Assembly (NCBI GenBank): GCA_002256435.1 | Contig: NKJC01000002.1 | Span: forward strand, 663,996-727,995 | From: Chitinophagaceae bacterium BSSC1 | GTDB taxonomy: Bacteria; Bacteroidota; Bacteroidia; Chitinophagales; Chitinophagaceae | Length of the DNA: 64,000 nucleotides | Direction: 5' to 3' | Shown: positions 25,792-34,845 of the stretch, in pieces | Numbering within the stretch: position 1 is the stretch's first letter | How the letters are laid out: every line of letters begins with the position of its first letter | Position numbers and translations under genes: made by a program | Notes under the pieces: generated by a model | What the model saw: the letters and a program-made list of their open reading frames with translations, nothing else | The model's database searches: none | What the model was told of the DNA's origin: nothing

Positions 25792-28062
25792 TTATTTATT
25801 CCAGTTAAATGTTGCCGATTGTACTTGACTAGAATTTGTACCTATATGTACCAAAAACTGACCAGGTTCCCAAACCTTTTTCAAATCACTATTATAGAAG
25901 GATAGTTCCTCCGTACTAATTTCAAATTTGATTTCTTTGGTCTCTCCTGGCTGCAAAGCAATTTTTTGAAAACCCTTCAAATCCTTGACAGACCTTGCTA
26001 CAGAAGCCACTGGATCACTGATATACATTTGAACCACTTCTTCGCCAGCATATTTTCCTGTGTTCTGAATGATGATTGAAGCCATTAATTTTTCTTGCCC
26101 CTTTAATTGGGTTTTACTCAACTTAACAGGACTATAGGTAAAGCTGGTATAACTCAACCCATATCCAAACGGATAGAGTGGATCATTTGATTCATCCAAA
26201 TAATTGGATTTAAATTTGGGGAATCCAGTACCATCGTATGGCCTACCCGTATTTTTATGGTTATAATAAATAGGGATTTGTCCTACTGATCTTGGGAAAG
26301 TTGCGGTGATTTTTCCTGAAGGATTATACTTGCCCAATAATACATCGGCAATGGCATTACCAGCTTCTGTTCCAGGTGCCCAAGCTTCTAGAATAGCCGT
26401 AGCTTGTTTACTTTCATTCACCAAGGTTAGTGGTCTTCCGTTGATTAAAACCAAGACAATGGGTTTACCTGTTTGTGCAAGGGCAGTCAATAGTTTTTGT
26501 TGACTTTCTGGCAATCCAATATCGGCCCTGCTAGAAGACTCTCCAGACATGTCTGCTGCTTCTCCCATTACAGCTACAACAACATCAGATTGCTTGGCAG
26601 CATCTACAGCTTCTTTGATTAATTGTTCAGGAGTTTTTGTATCAATGTCTATTTCTGTACCAAATACATTCACCCTTTTGGCAAATGTGGTATCGTCAGA
26701 AATATTGGCGCCCTTGGCATAACGGATGTTTACTTGATTACCCAGCGCATTGGTCAATCCTTCTTTAACAGATATTGATTTTGTCCAATCACCTGCAACT
26801 ACCCAAGTACCCAACATATTGCGTTTGTTATCGGCCAAGGGCCCAATCAAAGCAATGTTAGATGCAGTTTTCAGTGGCAGTAATTGTTGGTCATTTTTCA
26901 ATAATACCATGCTATGCGCTGCCATTTTTCTAGCTGCATCTCTATTGGCTTGAACCAAAATATCTTTAGCGGGTCTGGCCTCATCTATATACTTAAAGGG
27001 ATCATCAAATAGCCCCAATTTGTATTTGGCTTCTAAGATGCGCAAACAGGCTTGGTCAATAGCGGCAAGAGAAACTTTTCCTTCTTTTAAAGACTTACCC
27101 AAGGTTGTGAGTAATCCCTCTCCTACCATATCCATATCCAAGCCTGCATTCAAGGCCAATGCTGATACGGTTTGTAAATCTCCCATTCCATGAGCCGTCA
27201 TTTCATTGAGCGATGTATAATCTGACACAACAAAGCCTTTAAAGCCCCACTGTTTGCGTAACAAATCTGTTAGTAACCATTTGTTACCTGTAGCAGGTAC
27301 TCCATCAATTTCATTAAAAGAGCTCATGATACTACCTGCACCTGCGTCTATTGCAGCTTTATAAGGTGGCAAGTAATATTCATACATTTTAATCTTGCTC
27401 ATGTCTACAGTATTGTATTCCCTACCCGCTTCCGCACCACCATACAAAGCAAAATGTTTCACACAAGCCATCATGGTATGGCTCAAGCTTAGGTCCTTAC
27501 CTTGATAACCTTGCACCACGGCTTTGGCAATGAGTCCTCCCAAAAATGGGTCTTCACCTGAGCCTTCTGAAATCCTTCCCCAGCGGGCATCACGCGCAAT
27601 ATCTACCATGGGTGAAAATGCCCAATTCAAACCATCAGCAGTAGCTTCCTTGGCTGCAATCACCGACGATTCCTTTATCAAATCAAGATCCCAAGAAGCT
27701 GACATCCCCAAAGGAATGGGGAAAATGGTTTTATGCCCGTGAATCACGTCTAAGCCAAAAATCAAGGGTATATGTAAGCGAGAACCTTTTACGGCAAGGT
27801 CCTGTGCTTTGCGCACTTTCTCGGGTGAATAGATCCCAAATAGACCACCCACTTGACCTTTCTTGATTTTGGATTCTACGTCTGCACTCACAACGGCGCC
27901 GGTTAACATTCCTCCCCCTGGTGTAACAAGGTTTAACTGGCCAATTTTCTCTTCGATTGTCATTTTAGCCAACAGATTTTTGGCCTTTGCTTCATAGGCG
28001 TTTTGCGCCATTCCCAATTGGGTCATTAGCAATAAACAAATAAATTGGATGAAATTTTTCAT
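25792..28062 (-). CDS. bglX: GH3 beta-glucosidase, BglX type
   Basis: The 756-residue enzyme has a signal peptide ending near GMAQ (1-20). The GH3 N-terminal barrel shows MTIEEKIGQLNL, GLDVIHGHKTIFPIPLG and FSPMVDIARDARWGRISEGS. The nucleophile is D281 in GFVVSDYTS. The C-terminal alpha/beta sandwich (MVLLKNDQQLLPL onward) and the fibronectin-III-like end domain (YAGEEVVQMYISDP) are complete. BglX-type enzymes release glucose from beta-linked oligosaccharides in the periplasm. Terminators on both sides (25741-25777, 28082-28101) make it a single-gene unit. Confidence 0.94.
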   Translation of the reverse strand: MKNFIQFICLLLMTQLGMAQNAYEAKAKNLLAKMTIEEKIGQLNLVTPGGGMLTGAVVSADVESKIKKGQVGGLFGIYSPEKVRKAQDLAVKGSRLHIPLIFGLDVIHGHKTIFPIPLGMSASWDLDLIKESSVIAAKEATADGLNWAFSPMVDIARDARWGRISEGSGEDPFLGGLIAKAVVQGYQGKDLSLSHTMMACVKHFALYGGAEAGREYNTVDMSKIKMYEYYLPPYKAAIDAGAGSIMSSFNEIDGVPATGNKWLLTDLLRKQWGFKGFVVSDYTSLNEMTAHGMGDLQTVSALALNAGLDMDMVGEGLLTTLGKSLKEGKVSLAAIDQACLRILEAKYKLGLFDDPFKYIDEARPAKDILVQANRDAARKMAAHSMVLLKNDQQLLPLKTASNIALIGPLADNKRNMLGTWVVAGDWTKSISVKEGLTNALGNQVNIRYAKGANISDDTTFAKRVNVFGTEIDIDTKTPEQLIKEAVDAAKQSDVVVAVMGEAADMSGESSSRADIGLPESQQKLLTALAQTGKPIVLVLINGRPLTLVNESKQATAILEAWAPGTEAGNAIADVLLGKYNPSGKITATFPRSVGQIPIYYNHKNTGRPYDGTGFPKFKSNYLDESNDPLYPFGYGLSYTSFTYSPVKLSKTQLKGQEKLMASIIIQNTGKYAGEEVVQMYISDPVASVARSVKDLKGFQKIALQPGETKEIKFEISTEELSFYNSDLKKVWEPGQFLVHIGTNSSQVQSATFNWNK

Positions 28063-28081
28063 GTCGATTATTTAAAAAAAA

Positions 28082-28101
28082 AGGTGGACGATTGTCCACC
28101 T
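28082..28101 (-). terminator. Intrinsic terminator after the TIM-barrel isomerase gene
   Basis: AGGTGGAC-GATT-GTCCACCT is a perfect 8-bp stem with a 4-base loop, followed on the minus strand by a T run (complement of the A run ending at 28081). It separates the isomerase from bglX. Confidence 0.9.
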
Positions 28102-28108
28102 AAAGGTA

Positions 28109-29035
28109 TTATTTTAAAAGCTTTTGTAAGTTATTATAACTGGTTGTGATATTCTCCAGTGGATTGGGGGCGCCGTCCTGTTCAATAAAGAAATACTTCA
28201 TTCCCGAATCCGCAGCGTGGTCAAAAATGGGTTTGAAATCAAAATGTCCCTTTCCAAATTCTAGGACTTTTTCATTCTTTTCATCTAGGTCTTTTACATG
28301 CCATAAATGGAATCTACCCTTGTTGGCTTTAAATAAATCAACCGGATTTTTTCCTGCTTTCATGGCCCATGCCAAATCCAATTCCATTTTCACCAAATCC
28401 TTATCTGTTTCTTTTAACATGAGGTCATATGGTATTACCCCATCTACTGCACGGAATTCAGCATCATGGTTATGATAGGCAAATAATAAACCTGCTTTTT
28501 TTGCAGCTACTGCTGTTTTATTTAATACTTCAATTGAAGCTTTTACTTCATCTAAAGTTTCAATAGGTGTATTGGCACAAACCAAGTAAGTAACACCTCC
28601 TTCTGCAGCTTGATCAACCAATTCTTGGTAATTGTCTCTTAGATTTTTCATAGGTGGAATCACCATCGGTTTACCATCAGCACCAGTTGGCATTTTGGAA
28701 CCAGGAGGCAATTTAAAGGGGGCACCCAAAACATGGTGTGACCTCCAAGTCAATCCCAAATCCTTTAATAACTGAGCAAATTCTTTGGGACTCTTGCCAT
28801 AATAACCACCAAGCCTACTAAATGCAGACTCAATTTCACGATAACCAATGTCATGAATTTTCCTAAGGTTCCCTGGAACGTCTTGTTCAATCACATTGAA
28901 AAAAGTGAAGAGCTGTAAGCCAGGTGCAGGAAATTTGCCGGCCTTAAATAAATCAGCCGCAATAGATTTGTTCATCAACAAAGATCCAAGGGCCAAGGCA
29001 GAACCTTGTTGAAGAAAACTTCTTCTAGTTTGCAT
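28109..29035 (-). CDS. Sugar phosphate isomerase/epimerase-like TIM-barrel protein with Tat-like signal
   Basis: The 308-residue protein opens with a twin-arginine-like signal (MQTRRSFLQQGSALALGSLL). The rest is a xylose-isomerase-like TIM barrel: PGLQLFTFFNVIEQDVPG, GYREIESAFS, LLFAYHNHDAEF, KMELDLAWAMKAG and GRFHLWHVKDLDE, with the acidic and His residues expected for a divalent metal site. Exported members of this family in Bacteroidota include lyases and hydrolases of 3-keto sugars as well as epimerases, so the exact reaction is open. The Gfo/Idh/MocA and ThuA genes nearby make a 3-keto-glycoside role plausible. Confidence 0.85.
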   Translation of the reverse strand: MQTRRSFLQQGSALALGSLLMNKSIAADLFKAGKFPAPGLQLFTFFNVIEQDVPGNLRKIHDIGYREIESAFSRLGGYYGKSPKEFAQLLKDLGLTWRSHHVLGAPFKLPPGSKMPTGADGKPMVIPPMKNLRDNYQELVDQAAEGGVTYLVCANTPIETLDEVKASIEVLNKTAVAAKKAGLLFAYHNHDAEFRAVDGVIPYDLMLKETDKDLVKMELDLAWAMKAGKNPVDLFKANKGRFHLWHVKDLDEKNEKVLEFGKGHFDFKPIFDHAADSGMKYFFIEQDGAPNPLENITTSYNNLQKLLK

Positions 29036-29166
29036 AGCAATCGTTTTTCTGACTCAATAATGAATCAGTAGTGATGAATTGTTTGTGTTGTTCTGACACA
29101 ATGATACTTATTTTTGAAGGGATTCTGAAATTTTTAGCACGGATTTTACCTTATTTTCGTTACTGT

Positions 29167-29940
29167 ATGCAAGTACCCAATCAGCTATCTGCTTTTATTC
29201 AAGAGGGAGACAAATGGTTTCTGCCATCTGTTTCACTAGATTGTGTCATCCTGGGTTTTCATGACAACCAATTGAAAGTTTTGTTATTGAAACTCAAACA
29301 CAGTGGTGTCTGGGCCTTACCCGGTGGATTTGTCTTAAAAGAAGAAGATACTGAAACTGCTGCTGCTAGGGTACTCAAAGAAAGAACGGGGCTTCAAGAC
29401 ATATTTTTACAGCAATTTCATGTATTTGGTGCTCCCAATAGATCTGACGGAAGTATTCACCGAAAGGGCTTGCTAAAATCTGGCATTGAACCTAGTCCTG
29501 ACAACTGGTTGTTTCAGCGCTTTATCAGTATTGGCTATTATGCCTTGGTTGATTTTGCACATGTAACACCGTTCCCAGACGAAAATTCCACAGAATGTGT
29601 TTGGAAAGACATTCATGAAATTGGATCCTTGATGATGGACCACAATGAGATTCTCAACAAGGCATTAGAAACGGTGAGGCTACAATTAAACCATCAACCC
29701 ATTGGATATAATTTACTGCCCCAAAAATTCACCATGCCTGAATTGCAAACACTTTATGAAACCATTCTTGACAAACAACTTGACAGAAGAAATTTTCATA
29801 GAAAAATGACTGCATTTGGCATTTTGAAAAGACTAAAAGAAACCAGAAAAGGTGGGGCACACAGAGCTCCTTTTCTGTATTCATTTGACATGCGCAAATA
29901 CCAAAAAGCCCTTAAGCAAGGATTGAACGGAGGATGGTAA
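29167..29940 (+). CDS. Nudix-fold transcriptional regulator (NrtR/AraR-like)
   Basis: The ATG at 29167 gives 257 residues (MQVPNQLSAFIQEGDKWFLP); a longer frame from 29071 lacks family support. A Nudix domain (about 20-150) includes LDCVILGFHDNQLKVLLLKL and GVWALPGGF, but the Nudix box reads GGFVLKEEDTETAAARVLKE. The REx2EE core is degenerate (RVLKER), so hydrolase activity is probably lost. A C-terminal winged helix follows (FHRKMTAFGILKRLKETRKG ... APFLYSFD). Such regulators in Bacteroidota sense sugar or nucleotide ligands. It is cotranscribed with the HAD gene after nine bases and adjoins the carbohydrate cluster. Confidence 0.87.
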   Translation: MQVPNQLSAFIQEGDKWFLPSVSLDCVILGFHDNQLKVLLLKLKHSGVWALPGGFVLKEEDTETAAARVLKERTGLQDIFLQQFHVFGAPNRSDGSIHRKGLLKSGIEPSPDNWLFQRFISIGYYALVDFAHVTPFPDENSTECVWKDIHEIGSLMMDHNEILNKALETVRLQLNHQPIGYNLLPQKFTMPELQTLYETILDKQLDRRNFHRKMTAFGILKRLKETRKGGAHRAPFLYSFDMRKYQKALKQGLNGGW

Positions 29941-29949
29941 TCTATTGAT

Positions 29950-30633
29950 ATGACACAACCCATTAAAGCCATTATATTTGATTTAGACGGTGTTATCATT
30001 GATAGCAATCCCGCTATTGTAGCATTTTGGAGCCATTGGGCCAATCATTATGGTTTTGATTTAACACAAGACATGATTCTAGAGTGGGTCTATGGTAGAA
30101 AAGTAACTGCCACCATTGAAGGCTTGTTTTCATTTACCACACAGGATCAACAACATACCATTAAAGAAGCTGGGTATGCTTTTGATGCAGCAATGCATCC
30201 AACTGGCATTGAAGGAGTACAAGAATTTGTAGAAGCTCTGAAAGCATTGGATTTTCCAAGAGGCGTTGCCACAAGCTCTCACAAGGAAAGAATGGAACAA
30301 ATGTTGCAAAGAATTGGATTGCCCCATCATTTTGAATACAGCATTACTGCACATGATGTACAAAAGGGAAAACCAGACCCAGAACCCTATTTAAAAATGG
30401 CAGCAAAATTGGGTATGGAACCAAGCAACTGTTTGGTATTTGAAGACGCCATTTCAGGTGTTCAATCTGCTATTGCTACGGGAATGACCTGTATTGGAAT
30501 TGGGAACCAACTAACTGCTCAAAGCCTACTAAATGAAGGTGCCAAAGAAGTCATAGAAAATTTTAGATCCTTGACAATAGAAGACGCAGTTATGCTCACG
30601 AGCAATGGATTCGGCTACCAATTACTACTCTAA
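29950..30633 (+). CDS. HAD-superfamily sugar-phosphatase-like hydrolase
   Basis: The 227-residue subfamily IA HAD protein has motif I IIFDLDGVIIDSN, motif II GVATSSHK, the motif III lysine in HDVQKGKPDPEPYL, and motif IV LVFEDAISGVQSA. This is the pattern of sugar phosphatases and beta-phosphoglucomutases. The substrate cannot be decided. It follows the Nudix-type regulator by nine bases and overlaps the convergent cmk gene by four bases. Confidence 0.88.
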   Translation: MTQPIKAIIFDLDGVIIDSNPAIVAFWSHWANHYGFDLTQDMILEWVYGRKVTATIEGLFSFTTQDQQHTIKEAGYAFDAAMHPTGIEGVQEFVEALKALDFPRGVATSSHKERMEQMLQRIGLPHHFEYSITAHDVQKGKPDPEPYLKMAAKLGMEPSNCLVFEDAISGVQSAIATGMTCIGIGNQLTAQSLLNEGAKEVIENFRSLTIEDAVMLTSNGFGYQLLL

Positions 30634-31316
30634 TTAGATTGCTTCATTTTTTCTCTAGCCCATTTTAAAACAATGTCTAGTTGCTCTTCACGGGTTAACA
30701 AACTATTGTCTAATTCAATAGCATCAGTGGCTTTACGCAAAGGGCTAAACTCACGATTACTATCAGTATAATCCCGCATCTCTAAATTGGTCTTTACTTC
30801 TTCTATGCTGATATTCGGATTTTTTGCATACAATTCTTTGAACCTTCTTTCTACCCTAACTGCTGGATCCGCAGTCACAAAGATTTTCAATTCTGCTTGA
30901 GGAAAAACCGTAGTGCCAATATCTCTACCATCCATGACAATGCCCTTTCTTACCCCCATTTGTTGTTGTTGTGCTACACCAAATTCACGAACCTCTTTTA
31001 CCGCTGCTACTTCACTTACGTGCTCACTTACCAACATGTCTCTGATCAGCGCTTCCACATTTTCGTCATTCAAAAACATATCCGAATTTCCTGTTAATGA
31101 ATTGTATTGAAAATCAAGTGTAATTTCTTTTAATGCAGCAACTACTTCAGTTTGATTATTCCAATTGGTATGGTTGCGTAAAAAATACAGGGTAATGGCC
31201 CTATACATGGCACCTGAATCAATAAATACATAATTCAATTCTGCGGCTAATTGTCTAGCCAATGTGCTTTTCCCACAGGAAGAGAATCCGTCAAGTGTAA
31301 TGATAATAGGTTGCAT
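30630..31316 (-). CDS. cmk: Cytidylate kinase
   Basis: Cmk phosphorylates CMP and dCMP with ATP. From the ATG at 31316 (MQPIIITLDGF) the protein has 228 residues, normal for the family; a longer frame to 31352 adds an implausible N-terminus. The P-loop is GFSSCGKST (about 10-18), followed by YVFIDSGAMYRAITLYF. VMDGRDIGTTVFP and RRFKELYAKNPN are conserved family segments. The sequence just before the start (CAAATTTG, minus strand) resembles a -7 box. Confidence 0.95.
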   Translation of the reverse strand: MQPIIITLDGFSSCGKSTLARQLAAELNYVFIDSGAMYRAITLYFLRNHTNWNNQTEVVAALKEITLDFQYNSLTGNSDMFLNDENVEALIRDMLVSEHVSEVAAVKEVREFGVAQQQQMGVRKGIVMDGRDIGTTVFPQAELKIFVTADPAVRVERRFKELYAKNPNISIEEVKTNLEMRDYTDSNREFSPLRKATDAIELDNSLLTREEQLDIVLKWAREKMKQSN

Positions 31317-31403
31317 GGACTGCAAATTTGCAACAATTAGCCCGTAATCCAAACAAAACTGCCCCGGAATACACCAAGGCAGTCATAAATCATTTGTACT
31401 GTA

Positions 31404-31940
31404 TTAAGGCATAACAACGGTGTCAATTACATGAATCACGCCATTACTCTGGTATACATTCTTGATGGTGACCATTGACATACCACCTTTTTCATCGGTT
31501 AACATTAATTTGTTACCCTTCATAGTTGCTTTTAACACACCACCTTGTAAAGTGGTAAAACTTGCTGTACCTTTTCCTTCCTTGATTTTGGCCGCAATAG
31601 CTGCTGCATCAAATTTTCCTGCCACCACATGGTAAGTTAAGATTTTGGTTAATGTTGCTTTGTTCTCAGGCTTAACCAATGTTTCAACCGTTCCTGCTGG
31701 TAATTTTCCAAATGCAGCATTGGTAGGTGCAAACACAGTAAACGGACCTGTTCCACTTAAGGCATCCACCAAACCTGCAGCTTTAACCGCAGCTACCAAG
31801 GTAGTATGGTCTTTGCTGTTAACGGCATTTTCAATAATGTTTTTGTTTGGGTACATAGCGGCCCCACCTACTTCTACAGATTGTGCTGTTGCTGCTTGTA
31901 AGAAAAGGGCGCATACAAATGCTAGTGCAATTTTTTTCAT
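31404..31940 (-). CDS. Secreted fasciclin (FAS1) domain protein
   Basis: From the ATG at 31940 the product has 178 residues with a signal peptide (MKKIALAFVCALFLQAATAQ); an upstream in-frame ATG at 31964 would add eight residues. A single FAS1 domain fills the rest: TLVAAVKAAGLVDALSG, GPFTVFAPTNAAFGKLPAG, ILTYHVVAGKF and GVIHVIDTVVMP, which are the H1 and H2 motifs. FAS1 domains mediate adhesion or matrix contact. It is monocistronic. Confidence 0.92.
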   Translation of the reverse strand: MKKIALAFVCALFLQAATAQSVEVGGAAMYPNKNIIENAVNSKDHTTLVAAVKAAGLVDALSGTGPFTVFAPTNAAFGKLPAGTVETLVKPENKATLTKILTYHVVAGKFDAAAIAAKIKEGKGTASFTTLQGGVLKATMKGNKLMLTDEKGGMSMVTIKNVYQSNGVIHVIDTVVMP

Positions 31941-32007
31941 GGTTTGTTTTTTAGTTTGCATCATTTACGCAAACTGAAAAACTTTGGATTGCATCTTCAA
32001 AAAAAAA

Positions 32008-32913
32008 TTACAACTGATTAAAAAGATTTGGATAATCTGAGATAATGCCGTGCACACCCATCTTTTTCAAGGATTTGATGGTAGCCAAATCATTTACTGT
32101 CCAAGGTATGATTTGAATGCCCGCATCCCTACACTGTTTCACTAATAATGCTGTTACCAATTCATGTGCAGGACTATAGATAGTGGGTATAAAACCTAGG
32201 TCTTTTAGTTGCATGGCAAAGGGCTTTTTATCAAAATCCTCAATCAATAAAGCGGTTTTAATGGTAGCGTCTTTTTGGTGTAGGTATTGCAATGTTCTAA
32301 TGTCAAAAGATTGAATAATGACTTTTGATCCCATATTTTTGGATGCTATCACCTGCATCAATAAGTCTACAAATTTTTCTGGCTTGGGATGAAACAGATC
32401 ATCTGTTTTGGATGTGGTTTTTGTTTCAATATTAAATTGAGGAACGGGTTTGCCTTTTTGTTTACAATAAGCCACTACCGAATCAAATACCTGAGACAAA
32501 AGGGGTTTTACTGCAGCCAGTTTAACTTGTTGTGAAAATCTTGGATGCGGTTTTAATCCAACATCATACTTGATTATTTGAGCATAATCCAGCTGGTACA
32601 TATTGAAGGATTTCTCTTGTGCTGCTTCAATAGGGTTCCCATTGGGTTGCAAACTAATTTCATGATTAAAAAATGGCTCATGACTTAAGAACACTTGATG
32701 ATCCTTAGAAATGCTGGCGTCCATTTCCAAAGTTGTTACACCAAGGTCAATAGCTTTATACATAGCTGCTATTGTATTCTCTGGCATCAATCCCCTGCAT
32801 CCTCTATGGCCTTGCTTATCAAATACTGTTTCACTAAATTGACTGCTATGGGGTACTTTACTAGTCATACAAGCAACACTTAACAAAAGGAATATTGGCG
32901 CTATTTTTTTCAT
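32008..32913 (-). CDS. Glycerophosphodiester phosphodiesterase lipoprotein
   Basis: GDPD hydrolyses glycerophosphodiesters to glycerol 3-phosphate and an alcohol. The ATG at 32913 gives 301 residues with a lipoprotein signal (MKKIAPIFLLLSVAC). The metal-binding motifs are QGHRGCRGLMPENTIAAM and TTLEMDASISKDHQVFLSHE; QIIPWTVND and GVHGIISDYP close the TIM barrel. The start overlaps the stop of the PaiB-like gene by one base (TGATG), so the two are coupled. Confidence 0.92.
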   Translation of the reverse strand: MKKIAPIFLLLSVACMTSKVPHSSQFSETVFDKQGHRGCRGLMPENTIAAMYKAIDLGVTTLEMDASISKDHQVFLSHEPFFNHEISLQPNGNPIEAAQEKSFNMYQLDYAQIIKYDVGLKPHPRFSQQVKLAAVKPLLSQVFDSVVAYCKQKGKPVPQFNIETKTTSKTDDLFHPKPEKFVDLLMQVIASKNMGSKVIIQSFDIRTLQYLHQKDATIKTALLIEDFDKKPFAMQLKDLGFIPTIYSPAHELVTALLVKQCRDAGIQIIPWTVNDLATIKSLKKMGVHGIISDYPNLFNQL

Positions 32914-33542
32914 CAATCATTGATTTGTGGTGATTTCTTCTTCATTTCTTCAGCCACAATAATTGCCGCTAAATCACCTTTCTCTAATTCTTCAATAATA
33001 TTATGATAGCTTTTCTTATTCCTATTTTGACTCATTTTAAAAACATGCTGCAATTCCATTACTTCAATTTCTAGTGCTACAATCGCTTTCATATTTGACT
33101 GCATATAATCATCTGTCAAATTTTTTACTTGTGAAGGAGACTCCGGGTCTTTTTCAAAATGCGCCGTAAGGTTTGATAACAATTCAAACAATTCCGTATC
33201 TGATAAAAACTTCAACATACCTTTTGCATGAACTGCTTGGTAATTCCAAGTACTTCCCCTTTGGTCTTGGTCATACCAGCTTGAACTCACATAGGCATTG
33301 GCACCTTGAAATATGACTAAAACATTGGGATTATTTTCAAATGCTACATGATGGTCTTGCTTGCGCATAATATGTGCCTGAAGAAAACATTTTCCATCTC
33401 TTTCCACAATTAAAACAGGCACATGGGTTGCAACAGGTAAATTGTTTTTATCCATTCCACAGATGGTTACAAATGGATGTGCTTTCATAAAAGCCAGCAC
33501 TTCTGCATCTTCAGAAGCTTTGAAATAAGGAACATTATACAT
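32913..33542 (-). CDS. PaiB-like FMN-binding negative regulator
   Basis: The ATG at 33542 (MYNVPYFKASEDAEVLAFMK) matches the usual MYxPxxF start of the family; an upstream GTG at 33548 is less likely. The 209-residue protein has the FMN-binding split-barrel pattern: LPVATHVPVLI, DHHVAFENNPNVLVIFQG, YVSSSWYDQDQRGSTWNYQA and VHAKG. PaiB in Bacillus represses sporulation and protease genes, but the biochemical role of most homologues is unknown. It is coupled to the GDPD gene. Confidence 0.88.
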   Translation of the reverse strand: MYNVPYFKASEDAEVLAFMKAHPFVTICGMDKNNLPVATHVPVLIVERDGKCFLQAHIMRKQDHHVAFENNPNVLVIFQGANAYVSSSWYDQDQRGSTWNYQAVHAKGMLKFLSDTELFELLSNLTAHFEKDPESPSQVKNLTDDYMQSNMKAIVALEIEVMELQHVFKMSQNRNKKSYHNIIEELEKGDLAAIIVAEEMKKKSPQIND

Positions 33543-33563
33543 AGACACAAGTTAACAATAAAA

Positions 33564-33591
33564 AGCTCCATTCATTTCATTGAATGGAGCT
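33564..33591 (-). terminator. Intrinsic terminator after mrp
   Basis: AGCTCCATTCA-TTTCAT-TGAATGGAGCT forms an 11-bp perfect stem. The minus strand continues with TTTTTATTG. It lies 22 bases past the mrp stop. Confidence 0.9.
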
Positions 33592-33613
33592 AGAAAAATA
33601 AAGTCTACGTTAA

Positions 33614-34708
33614 TTATTCTGTAACCGCAATCATTTCTGTTTTGGGCATATTGGCATTACGCATGGCAATATTTCTAACAGCTGCAGCAGTAAAATCGCG
33701 GAACGCTTTTTTGGTGAGCTCTTCTGTTCCCGCCATGGCTGGAACACCTGCATCTCCACCTTCTCTAATGGATTGAATCAATGGGATTTGGCCCAAGAAA
33801 GCCAGATCATATTCCTCTGCCAAACGCTTACCACCCTCTTTTCCAAACAAATAATATTTATTATCAGGTAGTTCAGCTGGTGTGAAATAAGCCATATTTT
33901 CTACCAACCCAATAATGGGTACATTAATCTGTGCTTGACCAAACATAGCAATGCCTTTTTTAGCATCGGCCAAAGCCACGTTCTGCGGAGTTGTTACAAT
34001 CACCACTCCTGTAACAGGAACGGTTTGCATCAGGGTTAAATGAATATCACCCGTACCTGGCGGCATATCAATCACTAGGTAGTCTAATTCACCCCAATCC
34101 ACATCGGTCACAAATTGGCGAATGGCAGAACTAGCCATGGGACCTCTCCAAACAACCGCGTTCTTTTCATCTACCAACAAACCAATACTCATTAAACTAA
34201 TCCCGTGTTTGTTCAAAGGAATAATCATGCCCTTGCCGTCTTTTTCCTTCATCAAGGGTCTTTCACCCCTCACGCCAAACATGATGGGCACGCTTGGTCC
34301 GTAAATATCCGCGTCCATTAAACCTACGGTAGCACCACCCTCAGCCAAAGCCAGGGCTAAATTGGCAGAAACAGTGCTTTTACCAACTCCACCTTTACCA
34401 CTTACAACGGCTATAATATTCTTTACACCACCCAGTACTTCCTTATTATCCTTGCGGATAGTAGAGGTATTTGACGTGAAATTCACGGTAATTTGGGCTT
34501 CTTTATTCACCAAGAATTTGATGGCATTTTCACTTGCGGTGCGCATCATATCCTTCATAGGACAGGCCGGTGTGGTCAAAATAATGGTGAAACTCACTTT
34601 ATTTCCATCAATGGCTATATCCTTGATCATGTTCAATGTAACCAGATCCTTGCCCAAATCGGGCTCCTGCACATTACTCAATGCCTGTAAAATGGCTGCT
34701 TCTGTCAT
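33614..34708 (-). CDS. mrp: Mrp/ApbC-type iron-sulfur carrier ATPase
   Basis: Mrp carries Fe-S clusters to apo-proteins in the cytoplasm. The ATG at 34708 gives 364 residues. An N-terminal MIP18/DUF59 domain (1-90, with TTPACPMKDMM) precedes a P-loop ATPase: VVSGKGGVGKSTVSANLA, GLMDADIYGPSVPIMFG, DYLVIDMPPGTGD. The segment that in E. coli Mrp holds a CxxC (after ENMAYF) reads TPAELPDNKYYLFG with no Cys, which matches other Bacteroidota as I recall them. Cluster binding, if any, must use other residues. A hairpin terminator follows. Confidence 0.93.
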   Translation of the reverse strand: MTEAAILQALSNVQEPDLGKDLVTLNMIKDIAIDGNKVSFTIILTTPACPMKDMMRTASENAIKFLVNKEAQITVNFTSNTSTIRKDNKEVLGGVKNIIAVVSGKGGVGKSTVSANLALALAEGGATVGLMDADIYGPSVPIMFGVRGERPLMKEKDGKGMIIPLNKHGISLMSIGLLVDEKNAVVWRGPMASSAIRQFVTDVDWGELDYLVIDMPPGTGDIHLTLMQTVPVTGVVIVTTPQNVALADAKKGIAMFGQAQINVPIIGLVENMAYFTPAELPDNKYYLFGKEGGKRLAEEYDLAFLGQIPLIQSIREGGDAGVPAMAGTEELTKKAFRDFTAAAVRNIAMRNANMPKTEMIAVTE

Positions 34709-34832
34709 CACGAAAGTTTTTGTTAAAAAAGGAATTTAGGCGCAAAGTTAACAGATGGCGGCCTTACTTTGTTGCAAATCCTATTGTTTAAATAAAGAAC
34801 AAAGTGATTCCCCAATAGTAAAAAACGCTTTG

Positions 34833-34840
34833 TATTTTTG
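34833..34840 (+). promoter_or_regulatory. -7 box upstream of 34846
   Basis: TATTTTTG matches TAnnTTTG exactly and ends five bases before the ATG at 34846, again implying an almost leaderless transcript. Confidence 0.55.
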
Positions 34841-34845
34841 ACACG

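Noticed and set aside
31354-31384. Weak inverted repeat ACTGCC/GGCAGT between cmk and the fasciclin gene as a terminator
   Set aside because: It has a 6-bp stem with a large loop and no T run, so it is too weak to call.
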